Source of the DNA: Saprospiraceae bacterium
GTDB lineage: Bacteria; Bacteroidota; Bacteroidia; Chitinophagales; Saprospiraceae
Reading direction: 5' to 3'
Length of the DNA: 17,654 nt
Assembly (NCBI GenBank): GCA_016714765.1
Contig: JADKCF010000029.1
Coordinates: forward strand, 1 to 17,654
Under the pieces are notes generated by a model. It ran no database searches. It had not been told where the DNA came from and was given only the letters and a program-made list of their open reading frames with translations. Positions 9,101-16,127 of the stretch are shown piece by piece (the stretch's first letter is position 1; the number at the start of each line of letters is the position of its first letter). A program made the position numbers and the translations under genes.

Positions 9101-9846
9101 TTACCACTCAGCACCTGGATAAGCTCTTTGCATAAACTGCATGTCAGCAAGGATAAAGCCTAAATGCTCCGTATGTAAGCCGGATTTGCCTCCTTTTTTC
9201 GAAAAATACTTTTCAGGTTTCATTAAAGTAGCTGTTTTTATGACTTCAGAAAATCTGATTTCAGCATTGCGCTTAACTTCTGTCAGGTCAGGACTTATTC
9301 CTTTTTGAGTACAGTATTGCTCGTAGCTTTCAGGTAAAAAGAATTCTTCAAAGTATGGTATTAAATTGTCCAGTGCTATTTGCACTTTTTGGTGGCTTTC
9401 GTCAGTACCATCGCCCAGTCTTACCACCCAGTCTGATGAAAATGTCAGATGATAACTCGCTTCTTTGATACTTTTTTAGCCACAGCTGCCAGTCTCGTAT
9501 CCTTGCTACTGATCATGCCTTCCAGATGATAATAATGCCAACAGTCAAACATGAATTGACGCATCATTGTATCAGCCCAGTTGCCATTAGGAAGCTCTGC
9601 CAGCAGGACATTTTTAAAGGCCCGAACATCTCTTTTCATAGGATAGTCATCTTCGTGCAGGTCTTCCGTCTCTGCCAGATAGTGATAGTAATTTCGGGCT
9701 TCACCTATGAGATCCAGGGCAATATTGGTCAGCGCAATGTCCTGCTCCAGCACCGGGCCATGACCACACCACTCACCTAATCGCTGTCCAAGAATCATGG
9801 AGCTGTCAGCCATTGAGAGAATAAAATCTTTAACTTCTTTTTCCAT
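9101..9846 (-). CDS. paaC: 1,2-phenylacetyl-CoA epoxidase subunit PaaC, one frameshift
   Basis: PaaC is the structural partner of the catalytic PaaA subunit in the ring-epoxidising complex of aerobic phenylacetate breakdown. The N-terminal part (EVKDFILSMADSSMILGQRL, EWCGHGP, LTNIALDLIGEARNYYHY) and C-terminal part (VVRLGDGTDESHQK, FILADMQFMQRAYPGAEW) are in different frames. Adding one base to the T run at 9472-9477 joins them through AAVAKKSIKEASYHLTFSSDW and gives 248 residues, the family length. The start lies two bases after the paaB stop, suggesting coupled translation. It is the last gene of the operon; no paaD follows, since the convergent fur gene ends 13 bp beyond. Unless the missing base is a sequencing error, the complex would be non-functional. 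Confidence 0.9.
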
Positions 9847-9848
9847 TT

Positions 9849-10130
9849 TTACATATGTTTCAGTGCGTCAGGCAATTTGTAAAATGTAGGATGCCGGTAT
9901 ATCTTGTCTTCGGCAGGATCGAAGAGGGCTTCACTTTCATCCGGGTTGCTGGCAGTAATGTTTTTGGCTTCTACAACCCATATGCTGATACCTTCATTGC
10001 GCCGGGTATAAACATCTCTGGCATTTTGTATGGCCATATGAGCATCAGCTGCATGAAGGCTTCCTACATGTTTGTGATTGAGTCCATTTTTGGATCGGAT
10101 GAAGATTTCATAAAGTGGCCAGTCGTTCAT
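9849..10130 (-). CDS. paaB: 1,2-phenylacetyl-CoA epoxidase subunit PaaB
   Basis: A 93-residue intact PaaB, the small subunit that bridges PaaAC heterodimers in the phenylacetyl-CoA epoxidase. Family segments are visible throughout: WPLYEIFIRSKNGLNHKHVGSLHAADA near the start, ALQNARDVYTRRNEG-like IQNARDVYTRRNEGISIWVV in the middle and the ending DKIYRHPTFYKLPDALKHM. It lies between the S8 protease gene (27-bp gap) and paaC (2-bp gap), all on the minus strand. Confidence 0.93.
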   Translation of the reverse strand: MNDWPLYEIFIRSKNGLNHKHVGSLHAADAHMAIQNARDVYTRRNEGISIWVVEAKNITASNPDESEALFDPAEDKIYRHPTFYKLPDALKHM

Positions 10131-10157
10131 GGTATTATTTTTTAATGAATAATTTTA

Positions 10158-12075
10158 TTAATTGGGACAAATAGCTGGTATAGTCAATATTTTCCCCAGA
10201 TTGCTCACATGGTTTAAAAAGCAAGTATTATCAGGACTTCGCATTAATAAACCTTTAAAACTGTTTTCCACATAGACGTCACCAGTTGCAATAAGATTAT
10301 GGTTAGCAGGCAAAGTATTGATGGGAATGGTAGTCAAAGCACCAAAGTCGTTCAGATTTAAAGCCCAATATTTACCATTTGGAGTTTTAAAGATGATTTT
10401 AGACCCATTATTTTCCATATTCAGGCTCGAATTTTTTACAGTAACCATATTTACGGATAAATTTGTAATCAGCGTTACCGTGATCTGACCTGAATTATTG
10501 ACATTAAGTCTGTACTTTGTTCCATTGGGGCTAACGAGAATGACACCATTGACGGATTGTTCGATGACAATACTTTCATTATGTTTGATATAAGGCGTAT
10601 AGTTGGAGGGCAAAGCGATGTTCACTGCTGCCAGTGCATCTATCCTGCCATATCCATAGGTATTGTTGGGAATAGAAGTGCCGGGTACGCCATTGCAGGA
10701 CTGTGTGGAGGTAGTAAGATTTACGGCTGTGTGCTCTATGATATCTTCTATCTTATCCACCTCGCCGGCCAACTCAGGATTGGCTGAGATGATGAGTGCT
10801 ACCAAACCTGCCACATGTGGACCTGCCATGCTGGTACCCGGCCAGTTGGCAAAATTTCCATCTTTGAGACATGATCTTACATCAACACCAGGAGCTGAAA
10901 TATTAGGTTTGAGTCGGTTAGAACCATCCACACTAACTGCACCGCGACTACTGAATCCGGCTATCCCATCTGAGCTATTGGTGGCACCTACACTAAAACT
11001 TCCGCTAAATATAGCAGCGGGATCGTTGACTGTGTTACAATTGGGACCTGAGTTGCCTGCCGAAACAACAATGACACAACCTGCAGTCCTAAGAATATTT
11101 AAAGCGGACTCCATGGTGGCGAAGTTAGTAGAGTTACAACCTTCAACTGTAGGGCAGCCCCAGGAATTATTGATGACATGCGGCATTTTAGTAGGATCTC
11201 CTGCTCCACCTGCTACCGGATAAGGGGCTAAAAACCACTCAAAACATTCCGTGTAGGTGGTTAATGTTCCATATCCATTTTCCATATTTCTGCATCCTAT
11301 CCATTTGGCTCCCGGAGCGACACCGATTTCATTTCCCATATCGTCTATATGGCCCACCATGGTGCCCATAGTATGCGTTCCGTGGTTATTATCATCACAT
11401 GGTATTGTGCTATTAAACCCACAGGAATTGCTGCCTCCACTCATAGGATTATCCATGTGTATGGCATCGTGCCAATTGTAATCATGATTAGCAGTACTTC
11501 CATTCCAGCCACGATATTTACTTTTGATAGTGGACACTTCCCAAGCATACCCGGTGTCCTGTCCACCTATGACTACGTTTTGTCCATTGTATCCCAGTGC
11601 CCATACAGAGGGCGCTCCTATGTGCGTCACATTCCATATGGGCAATCTCGAATCGTTAGTTGACCGATCCGTTTCAGGCATCTCCAGCATTTTAAAACTT
11701 CCGTCCTCAATGATTTCCCTTACATCATCGCGTTCGGCTATTTGCCTTATCATTTCCATATCAGCTTCTGCAGATATCATATTTACAATGTAAAAACTTC
11801 TGTGAGGAACATTTTTAGATTTTAAACCACTGAAGTAAATTTTTCTGAGAATGTAGGGCTGTAACTGTCAAAGTGTTATACACATAAATAGCCTTGGCAT
11901 CTTTCCCTTTGATATGGAGGGCATCTGAGACATCGGCCTGCTCTGTCATCAATATGACCACATTTTGTAATTTATCAGGATGAGCTTTTAAAAGTTTAAT
12001 ATCTATTTTACTGCCTGGCTGTGCACTCAAGATCAGTAGTAAGTGAAGTAAAAGAACCGTGAAAGTAAAACGCAT
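10158..12075 (-). CDS. secreted subtilisin-like (S8) serine protease, one frameshift
   Basis: Removing one base from the T run at 11820-11823 gives a 638-residue protein. A signal peptide (MRFTFTVLLLHLLLILSAQ) and an I9-like propeptide (VVILMTEQADVSD...LLQWFKSKNVPHRSFYIVN) precede the S8 domain. The catalytic triad is D173 (VIGGQDTGYAW), H231 (DDNNHGTHTMG) and S415 (GTSMAGPHVAG), with AGNSGP carrying the oxyanion Asn. The C-terminal ~150 residues hold three short repeats built around SPNG/TPNG/SPDN (VILVSPNGTKYRLNV, IIFKTPNGKYWALNL, LLMRSPDNTCFLNHV), ending CPN. No type IX C-terminal domain is recognised. It sits inside the paa operon, 22 bp after paaA and 27 bp before paaB, though an exported protease has no known role in phenylacetate use. 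Confidence 0.9.
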
Positions 12076-12097
12076 ATTTTGAAAGATATTTTATTAG

Positions 12098-13054
12098 TTA
12101 TGCAACTGCAACATCAGAAAGCAAACGATTTTTTTGTTTTTCGGCATATGCCACGGAGGCTTCCCGCACCCACGCGCCTTCTTCGTGTGCTTTTACTCTC
12201 GCTGCCAGTCGCTCCTTATTACAAGGACCATTACCGGCTACTACCTGGAAAAACTCATCCCAATCTATAGGTCCAAAGTCATATTGACCACGTTTTTCAT
12301 TGTATTTCAATAACGGATCAGGAAGCGAAATCCCTAATATCTCCGCTTGTGGTACAGTAGCATCTACAAACCTTTGTCTAAGTTCATCATTGGATAATCT
12401 TTTGATTTTCCATTTAAGAGATTGAGCACTATTAGGTGAGGCATCATCATTGGGCCCAAACATCATCAGAGACGGCCACCACCATCTGTTGACTGCATCC
12501 TGAACCATCTCCTTTTGTGCTTCAGATCCCTTACACATGGTCAGCAATATATCATATCCTTGTCTCTGGTGGAAAGACTCTTCTTTACAAATTCTGACCA
12601 TCGCCCGCGCATATGGACCATATGAAGTTCGGCATAATGCTACCTGATTCATAATAGCAGCCCCATCCACAAGCCATCCTATAGCGCCGATATCTGCCCA
12701 AGACAGGGTAGGGTAATTGAAAATACTGGAGTATTTTGCTTTGCCGGTGTGCAACTGTTCTATCAGTTCATCCCTATTAATGCCTAAGGTTTCGGTGGCT
12801 GAATAGAGGTACAAACCATGGCCGCCTTCGTCCTGTACCTTGGCCAGCAAGGCAAGTTTTCTTTTTATACTTGGGGCTCGGGTAATCCAGTTGCTCTCCG
12901 GCAGCATACCCACAATCTCAGAATGTGCGTGCTGAGAAACCTGTCTGATCAGTGTTTTTCGATAGGCATCCGGCATCCAGTCTCTTGCTTCTATTTTCTC
13001 TTCTTTGTCTATCCTGAGCTGAAATCTCTCTTCCATTGAATATGTGCTGTCCAT
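12098..13054 (-). CDS. paaA: 1,2-phenylacetyl-CoA epoxidase catalytic subunit PaaA
   Basis: A 318-residue intact diiron oxygenase subunit that epoxidises the ring of phenylacetyl-CoA. The di-iron four-helix bundle is marked by E46 in SEIVGMLPE, E76/H79 in KVQDEGGHGLYLYSATETL, and the third-helix motif RICKEESFHQRQGYD with E158/E159 and H162. The NRWWWPSLMMFGPND and DEFFQVVAGNGPCNKERL segments are also characteristic. The start at 13054 (MDSTYSMEERFQ) is the longest; an ATG six codons later (MEERFQ) is equally plausible. It follows tetR by 59 bp on the same strand and is followed by the S8 protease gene rather than paaB. Confidence 0.95.
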   Translation of the reverse strand: MDSTYSMEERFQLRIDKEEKIEARDWMPDAYRKTLIRQVSQHAHSEIVGMLPESNWITRAPSIKRKLALLAKVQDEGGHGLYLYSATETLGINRDELIEQLHTGKAKYSSIFNYPTLSWADIGAIGWLVDGAAIMNQVALCRTSYGPYARAMVRICKEESFHQRQGYDILLTMCKGSEAQKEMVQDAVNRWWWPSLMMFGPNDDASPNSAQSLKWKIKRLSNDELRQRFVDATVPQAEILGISLPDPLLKYNEKRGQYDFGPIDWDEFFQVVAGNGPCNKERLAARVKAHEEGAWVREASVAYAEKQKNRLLSDVAVA

Positions 13055-13113
13055 GTCGCGCTATATTTATATGTATAAAATGATATTTTGATAAAAGTGT
13101 TGGGAAAATAGGG

Positions 13114-13683
13114 CTAATTATTTAGTGATTTGAGGATAAATGTGGTCAATTCTGATTCCAGTTCCTCCTTTGGGTATTTATTGGTGGCAGAATATGACCA
13201 ACTAATCATTTTGATAATAATGTTGAATACTATTTCCGTATTGACAAACTCAAATTTACCTTCCTTCCTGCCTTCGGACAATATTTTCTTGAATTTTTTT
13301 TCATAATCTTTTCTGGCTTCGATAAACTGGCCCATCACTGGCTCTTGCAGGAATTTCCATTCGTCATTAAAGACAGTAGCGGATGCCGGAATATCGTAGG
13401 CGATGGAAAGGTGCAGGTCTATGAGAGCTTTCAGTTTTTTGCGTGGAGAGATATCCATGAAGTATATGTCATTCATACCGGCTGTAAATCTGTCTGCACA
13501 GGTCATACATATATCACTTAGCAAGTCCTCTTTTGATCTGATATGGCTGTATATACTGGATGGTTCCAGGCCCACTTTAGCAGCAAGATCTCTTATAGAA
13601 GTGGCCTTATATCCTTTGTCTTTGAATAACTCCGCAGCGGCAGAGATGATGAATTGTTTTTTATTGGCGATTTCTGTTTTCAT
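13114..13683 (-). CDS. TetR-family regulator of the phenylacetate operon
   Basis: A 189-residue TetR-type repressor. The N-terminal helix-turn-helix covers about residues 10-55: FIISAAAELFKDKGYKATSIRDLAAKVGLEPSSIY in order, followed by SHIRSKEDLL. The rest is an all-helical ligand-binding domain. The start at 13683 (MKTEIANKKQ) is used because the longer open frame reads into paaE in another phase. It lies 7 bp after paaE and before paaA, so it probably controls this operon in response to phenylacetyl-CoA, as PaaR-type TetR proteins do in other phyla. The inverted repeat at 14773-14786 is the likely binding site. The ligand is inferred from context only. Confidence 0.88.
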   Translation of the reverse strand: MKTEIANKKQFIISAAAELFKDKGYKATSIRDLAAKVGLEPSSIYSHIRSKEDLLSDICMTCADRFTAGMNDIYFMDISPRKKLKALIDLHLSIAYDIPASATVFNDEWKFLQEPVMGQFIEARKDYEKKFKKILSEGRKEGKFEFVNTEIVFNIIIKMISWSYSATNKYPKEELESELTTFILKSLNN

Positions 13684-13690
13684 TACTAGG

Positions 13691-14766
13691 TTATTTCTGA
13701 TCAAAATCAACATACACTTGAGGTGACCTGGGATGGGTCTGACATAATAAAACATAACCAGCATTGAGTTCATCAGGCTCCAGGGCATAGTTGAGGTCCA
13801 TGATGACATCGCCTTCTGTAATTTTAGCTTTACAAGTACTGCATACCCCACCTTTGCAGGCATAAGGCAGGTCTGCTCCACAGGCAATGGCAGCATCCAG
13901 CATATTCTGACTTCCATATGCAAGAGAAAACTCAAAGATATCTCCGTCTATCTGTATGGTGACATCGCATTCTTTTTCTTTTTCAGTTTCGGTCAGAGCA
14001 TTTACGGCAGGGTTGTTGCTTTGGATACCATCGGTATTAAAAAGTTCAAAATGGATTTTTCCGCAGGAACATTGAGCTCTGAGAGTGCTTCTTTTACATC
14101 AAAGATCATCTCGTTGGGACCACATAACAAGAAGGCATCGGCAGTATGCACATCTATCAGGAACTTGCACATATCCATGCATTTCTTTTTATCTATCCGA
14201 CCAAACAGGAGTGGTATACCTACTTTTTCTCTTGTAAAAATATGGTGAATGGCCAATCTGTCCATGTATTTGTTTTTCAGCGATTCCAGTTCTTCTCTAA
14301 AGATGATCGAAGCCACATTTCTATTGCCATATATGAGGGTAATATGGGTAGAGGGGATGCTGAAAAGCAAGTGTTTATTTATTTGCCATGATAGGGGTAA
14401 TGCCGCTTCCTGCAGCAAAAAAACATAGTTTCGGATGACATGCTTTATTGTAAAATTGCCAGCCGGTGGCAAAACTTCGAGCTTGTCGCCTATCCTGAGA
14501 TCGTGATTGGCAAATGTGGAAAACCTTCCTCCTTCTATTTGCTTGACGGCAATACTTACTTGATTTTCAGAAGGGGCAGTACAGATGGAGTAAGACCTGC
14601 GCAATGATTCACCGCCTATAGTATGCCTGATGGTGAGATATTGCCCCGCAAGGTATTGAAATTCTGTTTTTAACTCTTCAGGAATTTCAAAGGTAATGAT
14701 GACACTGTCCCTGGTCGGCCGGCCTATATCGCGGATTGCGAGTTTATGAAAATGCATTGCACTCAT
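13691..14766 (-). CDS. paaE: phenylacetyl-CoA epoxidase reductase PaaE, three frameshifts
   Basis: PaaE passes electrons from NAD(P)H through FAD and a 2Fe-2S centre to PaaA. Order: FAD-binding barrel (YLAGQYLTIRHTIGGESLRRSYSICTAP, about 45-80), NAD-binding domain (ITLIYGNRN, FLLCGPNEMI), then a plant-type ferredoxin with CKGGVCSTC and a fourth Cys in VLLCQTHP. Three single-base indels interrupt it: one base missing in the A run 14417-14423, one extra in 14373-14383 (together scrambling AAGSGITPIM), and one missing in the T run 14056-14060 that separates the ferredoxin domain. Corrected length is 358 residues, close to E. coli PaaE (356). The start at 14766 (MSAMHFHKL) fits the family; an ATG at 14799 would lie upstream of the promoter box. 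Confidence 0.9.
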
Positions 14767-14772
14767 ACAAAA

Positions 14773-14786
14773 CGAACATTTGTTCG
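14773..14786. promoter_or_regulatory. inverted repeat, likely TetR operator of the paa operon
   Basis: CGAACATTTGTTCG is a perfect palindrome with 6-bp arms and a 2-bp centre, 6 bp upstream of the paaE start and directly abutting the -7 box on its downstream side. It would cover the transcription start, the position expected of a repressor site. PaaR-type TetR operators in other bacteria also have CGAAC/GTTCG cores. The only candidate regulator in the operon is the TetR protein. Confidence 0.6.
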
Positions 14787-14794
14787 CAAAGATA
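14787..14794 (-). promoter_or_regulatory. -7 promoter box of the paa operon
   Basis: The minus strand reads TATCTTTG, an exact TAnnTTTG match, 20 bp before the paaE ATG. A CTG rather than TTG lies about 19 bp further upstream. It abuts the inverted repeat described at 14773-14786. Confidence 0.55.
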
Positions 14795-15098
14795 ACAGGC
14801 AAAATCCAGATTTCAGATATTTGTTGTAAAAATGTTTTTTACTTATATGTCGGTCTAAATAAAAAATGGTTTGGAGGGTGTAGTATTTATTATTATGGCT
14901 CAGCAGTCAGCTATACAAAACAAATGCAACAAATTGCGGATAACTCTGTGAATTTCATGTAAAAGAAAATTTTGATCAACATAAAACAATAAGTTATATT
15001 TAAAAATATCAAAAATGTGACGACAAAGTGAAGAACCAGCAGGGGTCAGCTTGCGGATAAACATTGGTGTCAAATATCTAAAATAACTTTGACTCCAG
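14795..15098. other. intergenic stretch without a recognised gene
   Basis: Between the paa promoter and the inserted element I see no convincing gene on either strand. A plus-strand open frame at 14780-14962 has no family resemblance and begins over the paa operator. A 10-bp direct repeat TTGCGGATAA occurs at 14934-14943 and 15051-15060. The last 20 bases (15079-15098), read on the minus strand, encode the displaced C-terminus of the ABC exporter gene. Confidence 0.6.
15093..15098. repeat. left target-site duplication CTCCAG
   Basis: The 6-mer CTCCAG lies directly outside the left terminal inverted repeat and is repeated in the same orientation directly outside the right one at 16131-16136. 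This is the pattern left by a transposition-type insertion. Confidence 0.7.
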
Positions 15099-15121
15099 TA
15101 GCTTATTGGTTTTCAAAAACT

Positions 15122-15285
15122 TTAAAGTCTAAACCTTAAAGGTTCAGGTTTCCCTAATCCAGCAAATGGATTATTGATTACATCTTTTAGTAAAAGTTTA
15201 ATTTTTACCTATCGTTTTTAGTATCATTATTTGATTTATATTCTTCCAATTGTCGTTTTGCTTTTTCAGAAAATCTTACTTCCAT
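15122..15285 (-). pseudogene. truncated, frameshifted YoeB/Txe-type toxin
   Basis: The first frame reads MEVRFSEKAKRQLEEY followed by KSNNDTKNDR and a stop at 15205-15207. The next frame reads KIKLLLKDVINNPFAGLGKPEPLRFRL and stops at 15122. One base missing at the CC doublet 15208-15209 joins them into a 54-residue protein. PFxGxGKPEPLK is the hallmark of YoeB/Txe mRNA-cleaving toxins of the RelE fold. The rest of that fold, including the SGFWSRRI and EHRLVY region with the catalytic Arg and His, is gone, so it should be inactive even with the frameshift repaired. The truncation coincides with one of the palindromic repeats (15131-15151). It starts 4 bp after the antitoxin stop, the usual toxin-antitoxin arrangement. 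Confidence 0.75.
15131..15151. repeat. palindromic repeat copy 1 (AAACCTTAAAGGTT type)
   Basis: AACCTTAAAGGTT is a perfect palindrome around one base and is followed by CAGGTTT. It overlaps the last codons of the toxin remnant. It is related to the repeats at 15531-15563 and 16016-16046. Confidence 0.55.
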
Positions 15286-15289
15286 TACA

Positions 15290-15484
15290 TTATAGGTTAT
15301 CAACATCAATCACTGTATATCTCCCAGCTTCAACCTCTTCTTTAGCTTTCATTACATCATGAACAAATTCCGGATTATAAATTTCCTTTTTTACATCTTC
15401 AAACTCAATCTCCATTTTTTTTAACACTTCCTTCAATGCTTCTTTTTGAGCCTTATTTTTTGGTTTTACTATGATATCGTTCAT
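15290..15484 (-). CDS. probable antitoxin (DUF2683-like) of a YoeB/Txe-type module
   Basis: A 64-residue protein, MNDIIVKPKNKAQKEALKEV at the start and AGRYTVIDVDNL at the end. It has a short beta-strand with Lys/Pro, a charged helix (KEALKEVLKKMEIEFEDVKK) and a C-terminal tail, as in the small Bacteroidota antitoxins that pair with RelE/YoeB-fold toxins. The toxin remnant begins 4 bp downstream, supporting the role. With the toxin broken, this is an orphan antitoxin. The family name is from memory of similar proteins and should be treated as tentative; the pairing with the toxin is stronger evidence. Confidence 0.68.
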   Translation of the reverse strand: MNDIIVKPKNKAQKEALKEVLKKMEIEFEDVKKEIYNPEFVHDVMKAKEEVEAGRYTVIDVDNL

Positions 15485-15530
15485 GTGTTACTAATTTTAG
15501 ATTATAAAGATATAAAATAGGTTCCATTCT

Positions 15531-15563
15531 AAACCTTATAGGTTTCAGAAACCCATAAGGTTT
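15531..15563. repeat. palindromic repeat copy 2, long hairpin
   Basis: AAACCTTATAGGTTT (15531-15545), a CAG spacer, then AAACCCATAAGGTTT (15549-15563). The second unit is the reverse complement of the first with one mismatch, so the site can form a 15-bp hairpin with a 3-base loop. It lies 4 bp beyond the protease stop, between protease and antitoxin genes, and might work as a terminator or as a repeat with mobility of its own. Confidence 0.7.
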
Positions 15564-15566
15564 TTG

Positions 15567-15986
15567 CTATTTTAACTTCATCTGTGCAAAATACGGATGT
15601 TCAGGATTAACTATGAGTTCTTGTCTCAAAGGATGTACCAAAACGTCCATATCTTCAAGCGGAATCGCACCGAGTAAGGGTTCATTTTGTCCTTCAAGTA
15701 CCATAGCATCGACATTACATCTCCGATTTTTAAATTTTATTTCGACAGGGCCTACTACATCATATTCTACCACTCTTCCATCGGCCAGTTGTCCTTTTCT
15801 CTTTTCAATAAATGGTAAGCCTAACTGTTCTTGAATTGTTTCATTGATACATAAATAATATGACCCCGTATCCACAAGGATGTTAATATTCATTCGCCTC
15901 ACTTCATCTTTTTCAATCAAATTGCGTTTAGACAAAACTAAATCACTACCGTTTATTATTTCTATTTCAGCATATACCAAGCCCAT
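15567..15986 (-). CDS. clan AA (retropepsin-like) aspartic protease
   Basis: A 139-residue single-domain protease homologue. The catalytic motif is VDTGS in NINILVDTGSYYLCINE (about residues 38-42). Next come QLADGRVVEYDVVGPVEIKF and the second hydrophobic-Gly motif LLGAIPLEDMDVLVHP, and the protein ends RQELIVNPEHPYFAQ. With one DTG per chain, it must dimerise to be active, as retroviral proteases do. There is no signal peptide or membrane segment. The frame is complete and intact, starting MGLVYAEIEI as in relatives I recall from Bacteroidota and Cyanobacteria. Its natural substrate is unknown. It is the first gene of the inserted element, with palindromic repeats on both sides. Confidence 0.85.
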   Translation of the reverse strand: MGLVYAEIEIINGSDLVLSKRNLIEKDEVRRMNINILVDTGSYYLCINETIQEQLGLPFIEKRKGQLADGRVVEYDVVGPVEIKFKNRRCNVDAMVLEGQNEPLLGAIPLEDMDVLVHPLRQELIVNPEHPYFAQMKLK

Positions 15987-16015
15987 TATTCAACTTTTTT
16001 TTTACAACAAATCTT

Positions 16016-16046
16016 AAACCTTTTAGGTTCCAAACCTTATAGGTTT
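16016..16046. repeat. palindromic repeat copy 3, tandem units
   Basis: AAACCTTTTAGGTTC (16016-16030) and AAACCTTATAGGTTT (16032-16046) stand side by side, 30 bp upstream of the protease start. Each unit is close to self-complementary. Confidence 0.65.
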
Positions 16047-16057
16047 CTCCTTATTTC

Positions 16058-16127
16058 CTTATTGGCGTTTCAAATTTAATTGAAACAGGAAAATCATATT
16101 GCAATTAGAAATTGCAATGCCAATAAG
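16058..16127. repeat. three-way-junction sequence at the right end of the element
   Basis: CTTATTGGC (16058-16066) pairs with GCCAATAAG (16119-16127). Inside and directly adjoining are a first hairpin GTTTCAA/TTGAAAC (16067-16086, 6-base loop), an 11-base linker, and a second hairpin ATTGCAATT/AATTGCAAT (16098-16118, 3-base loop). All pairs in the three stems are perfect. The outer stem overlaps the right terminal inverted repeat. It also lies just after the present stop of the ABC gene, so it could act in RNA as a 3' structure; there is no strong T run. Confidence 0.65.

Noticed and set aside
9472..9477. Programmed -1 frameshifting at the paaC A-run (and similar runs in paaE and DUF4271)
   Set aside because: Re-reading one base would restore the frame, but the truncated products would have no sense, no heptamer-plus-structure signal is evident, and the same kind of shift hits many unrelated genes, including cases needing the opposite direction.
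14767..14802. Longer paaE start at 14799 giving MPVIFANKCSF...
   Set aside because: It would start upstream of or within the -7 box and operator and adds residues not present in PaaE relatives.
14780..14962. Plus-strand 60-codon open frame upstream of paaE
   Set aside because: It begins inside the paa operator-promoter region, has low-complexity content and no recognised domain.
15131..16046. CRISPR array suggested by repeated palindromic units
   Set aside because: The units are only 15 bp, diverged, irregularly spaced across genes, and no spacer-sized gaps or cas genes are present.
16058..16127. Integron attC site, suggested by a folded ~70-bp sequence beside toxin-antitoxin genes
   Set aside because: The core words RYYYAAC/GTRRRY are absent, the fold is a three-way junction rather than one long stem, and the segment has transposon-like ends and a 6-bp duplication.
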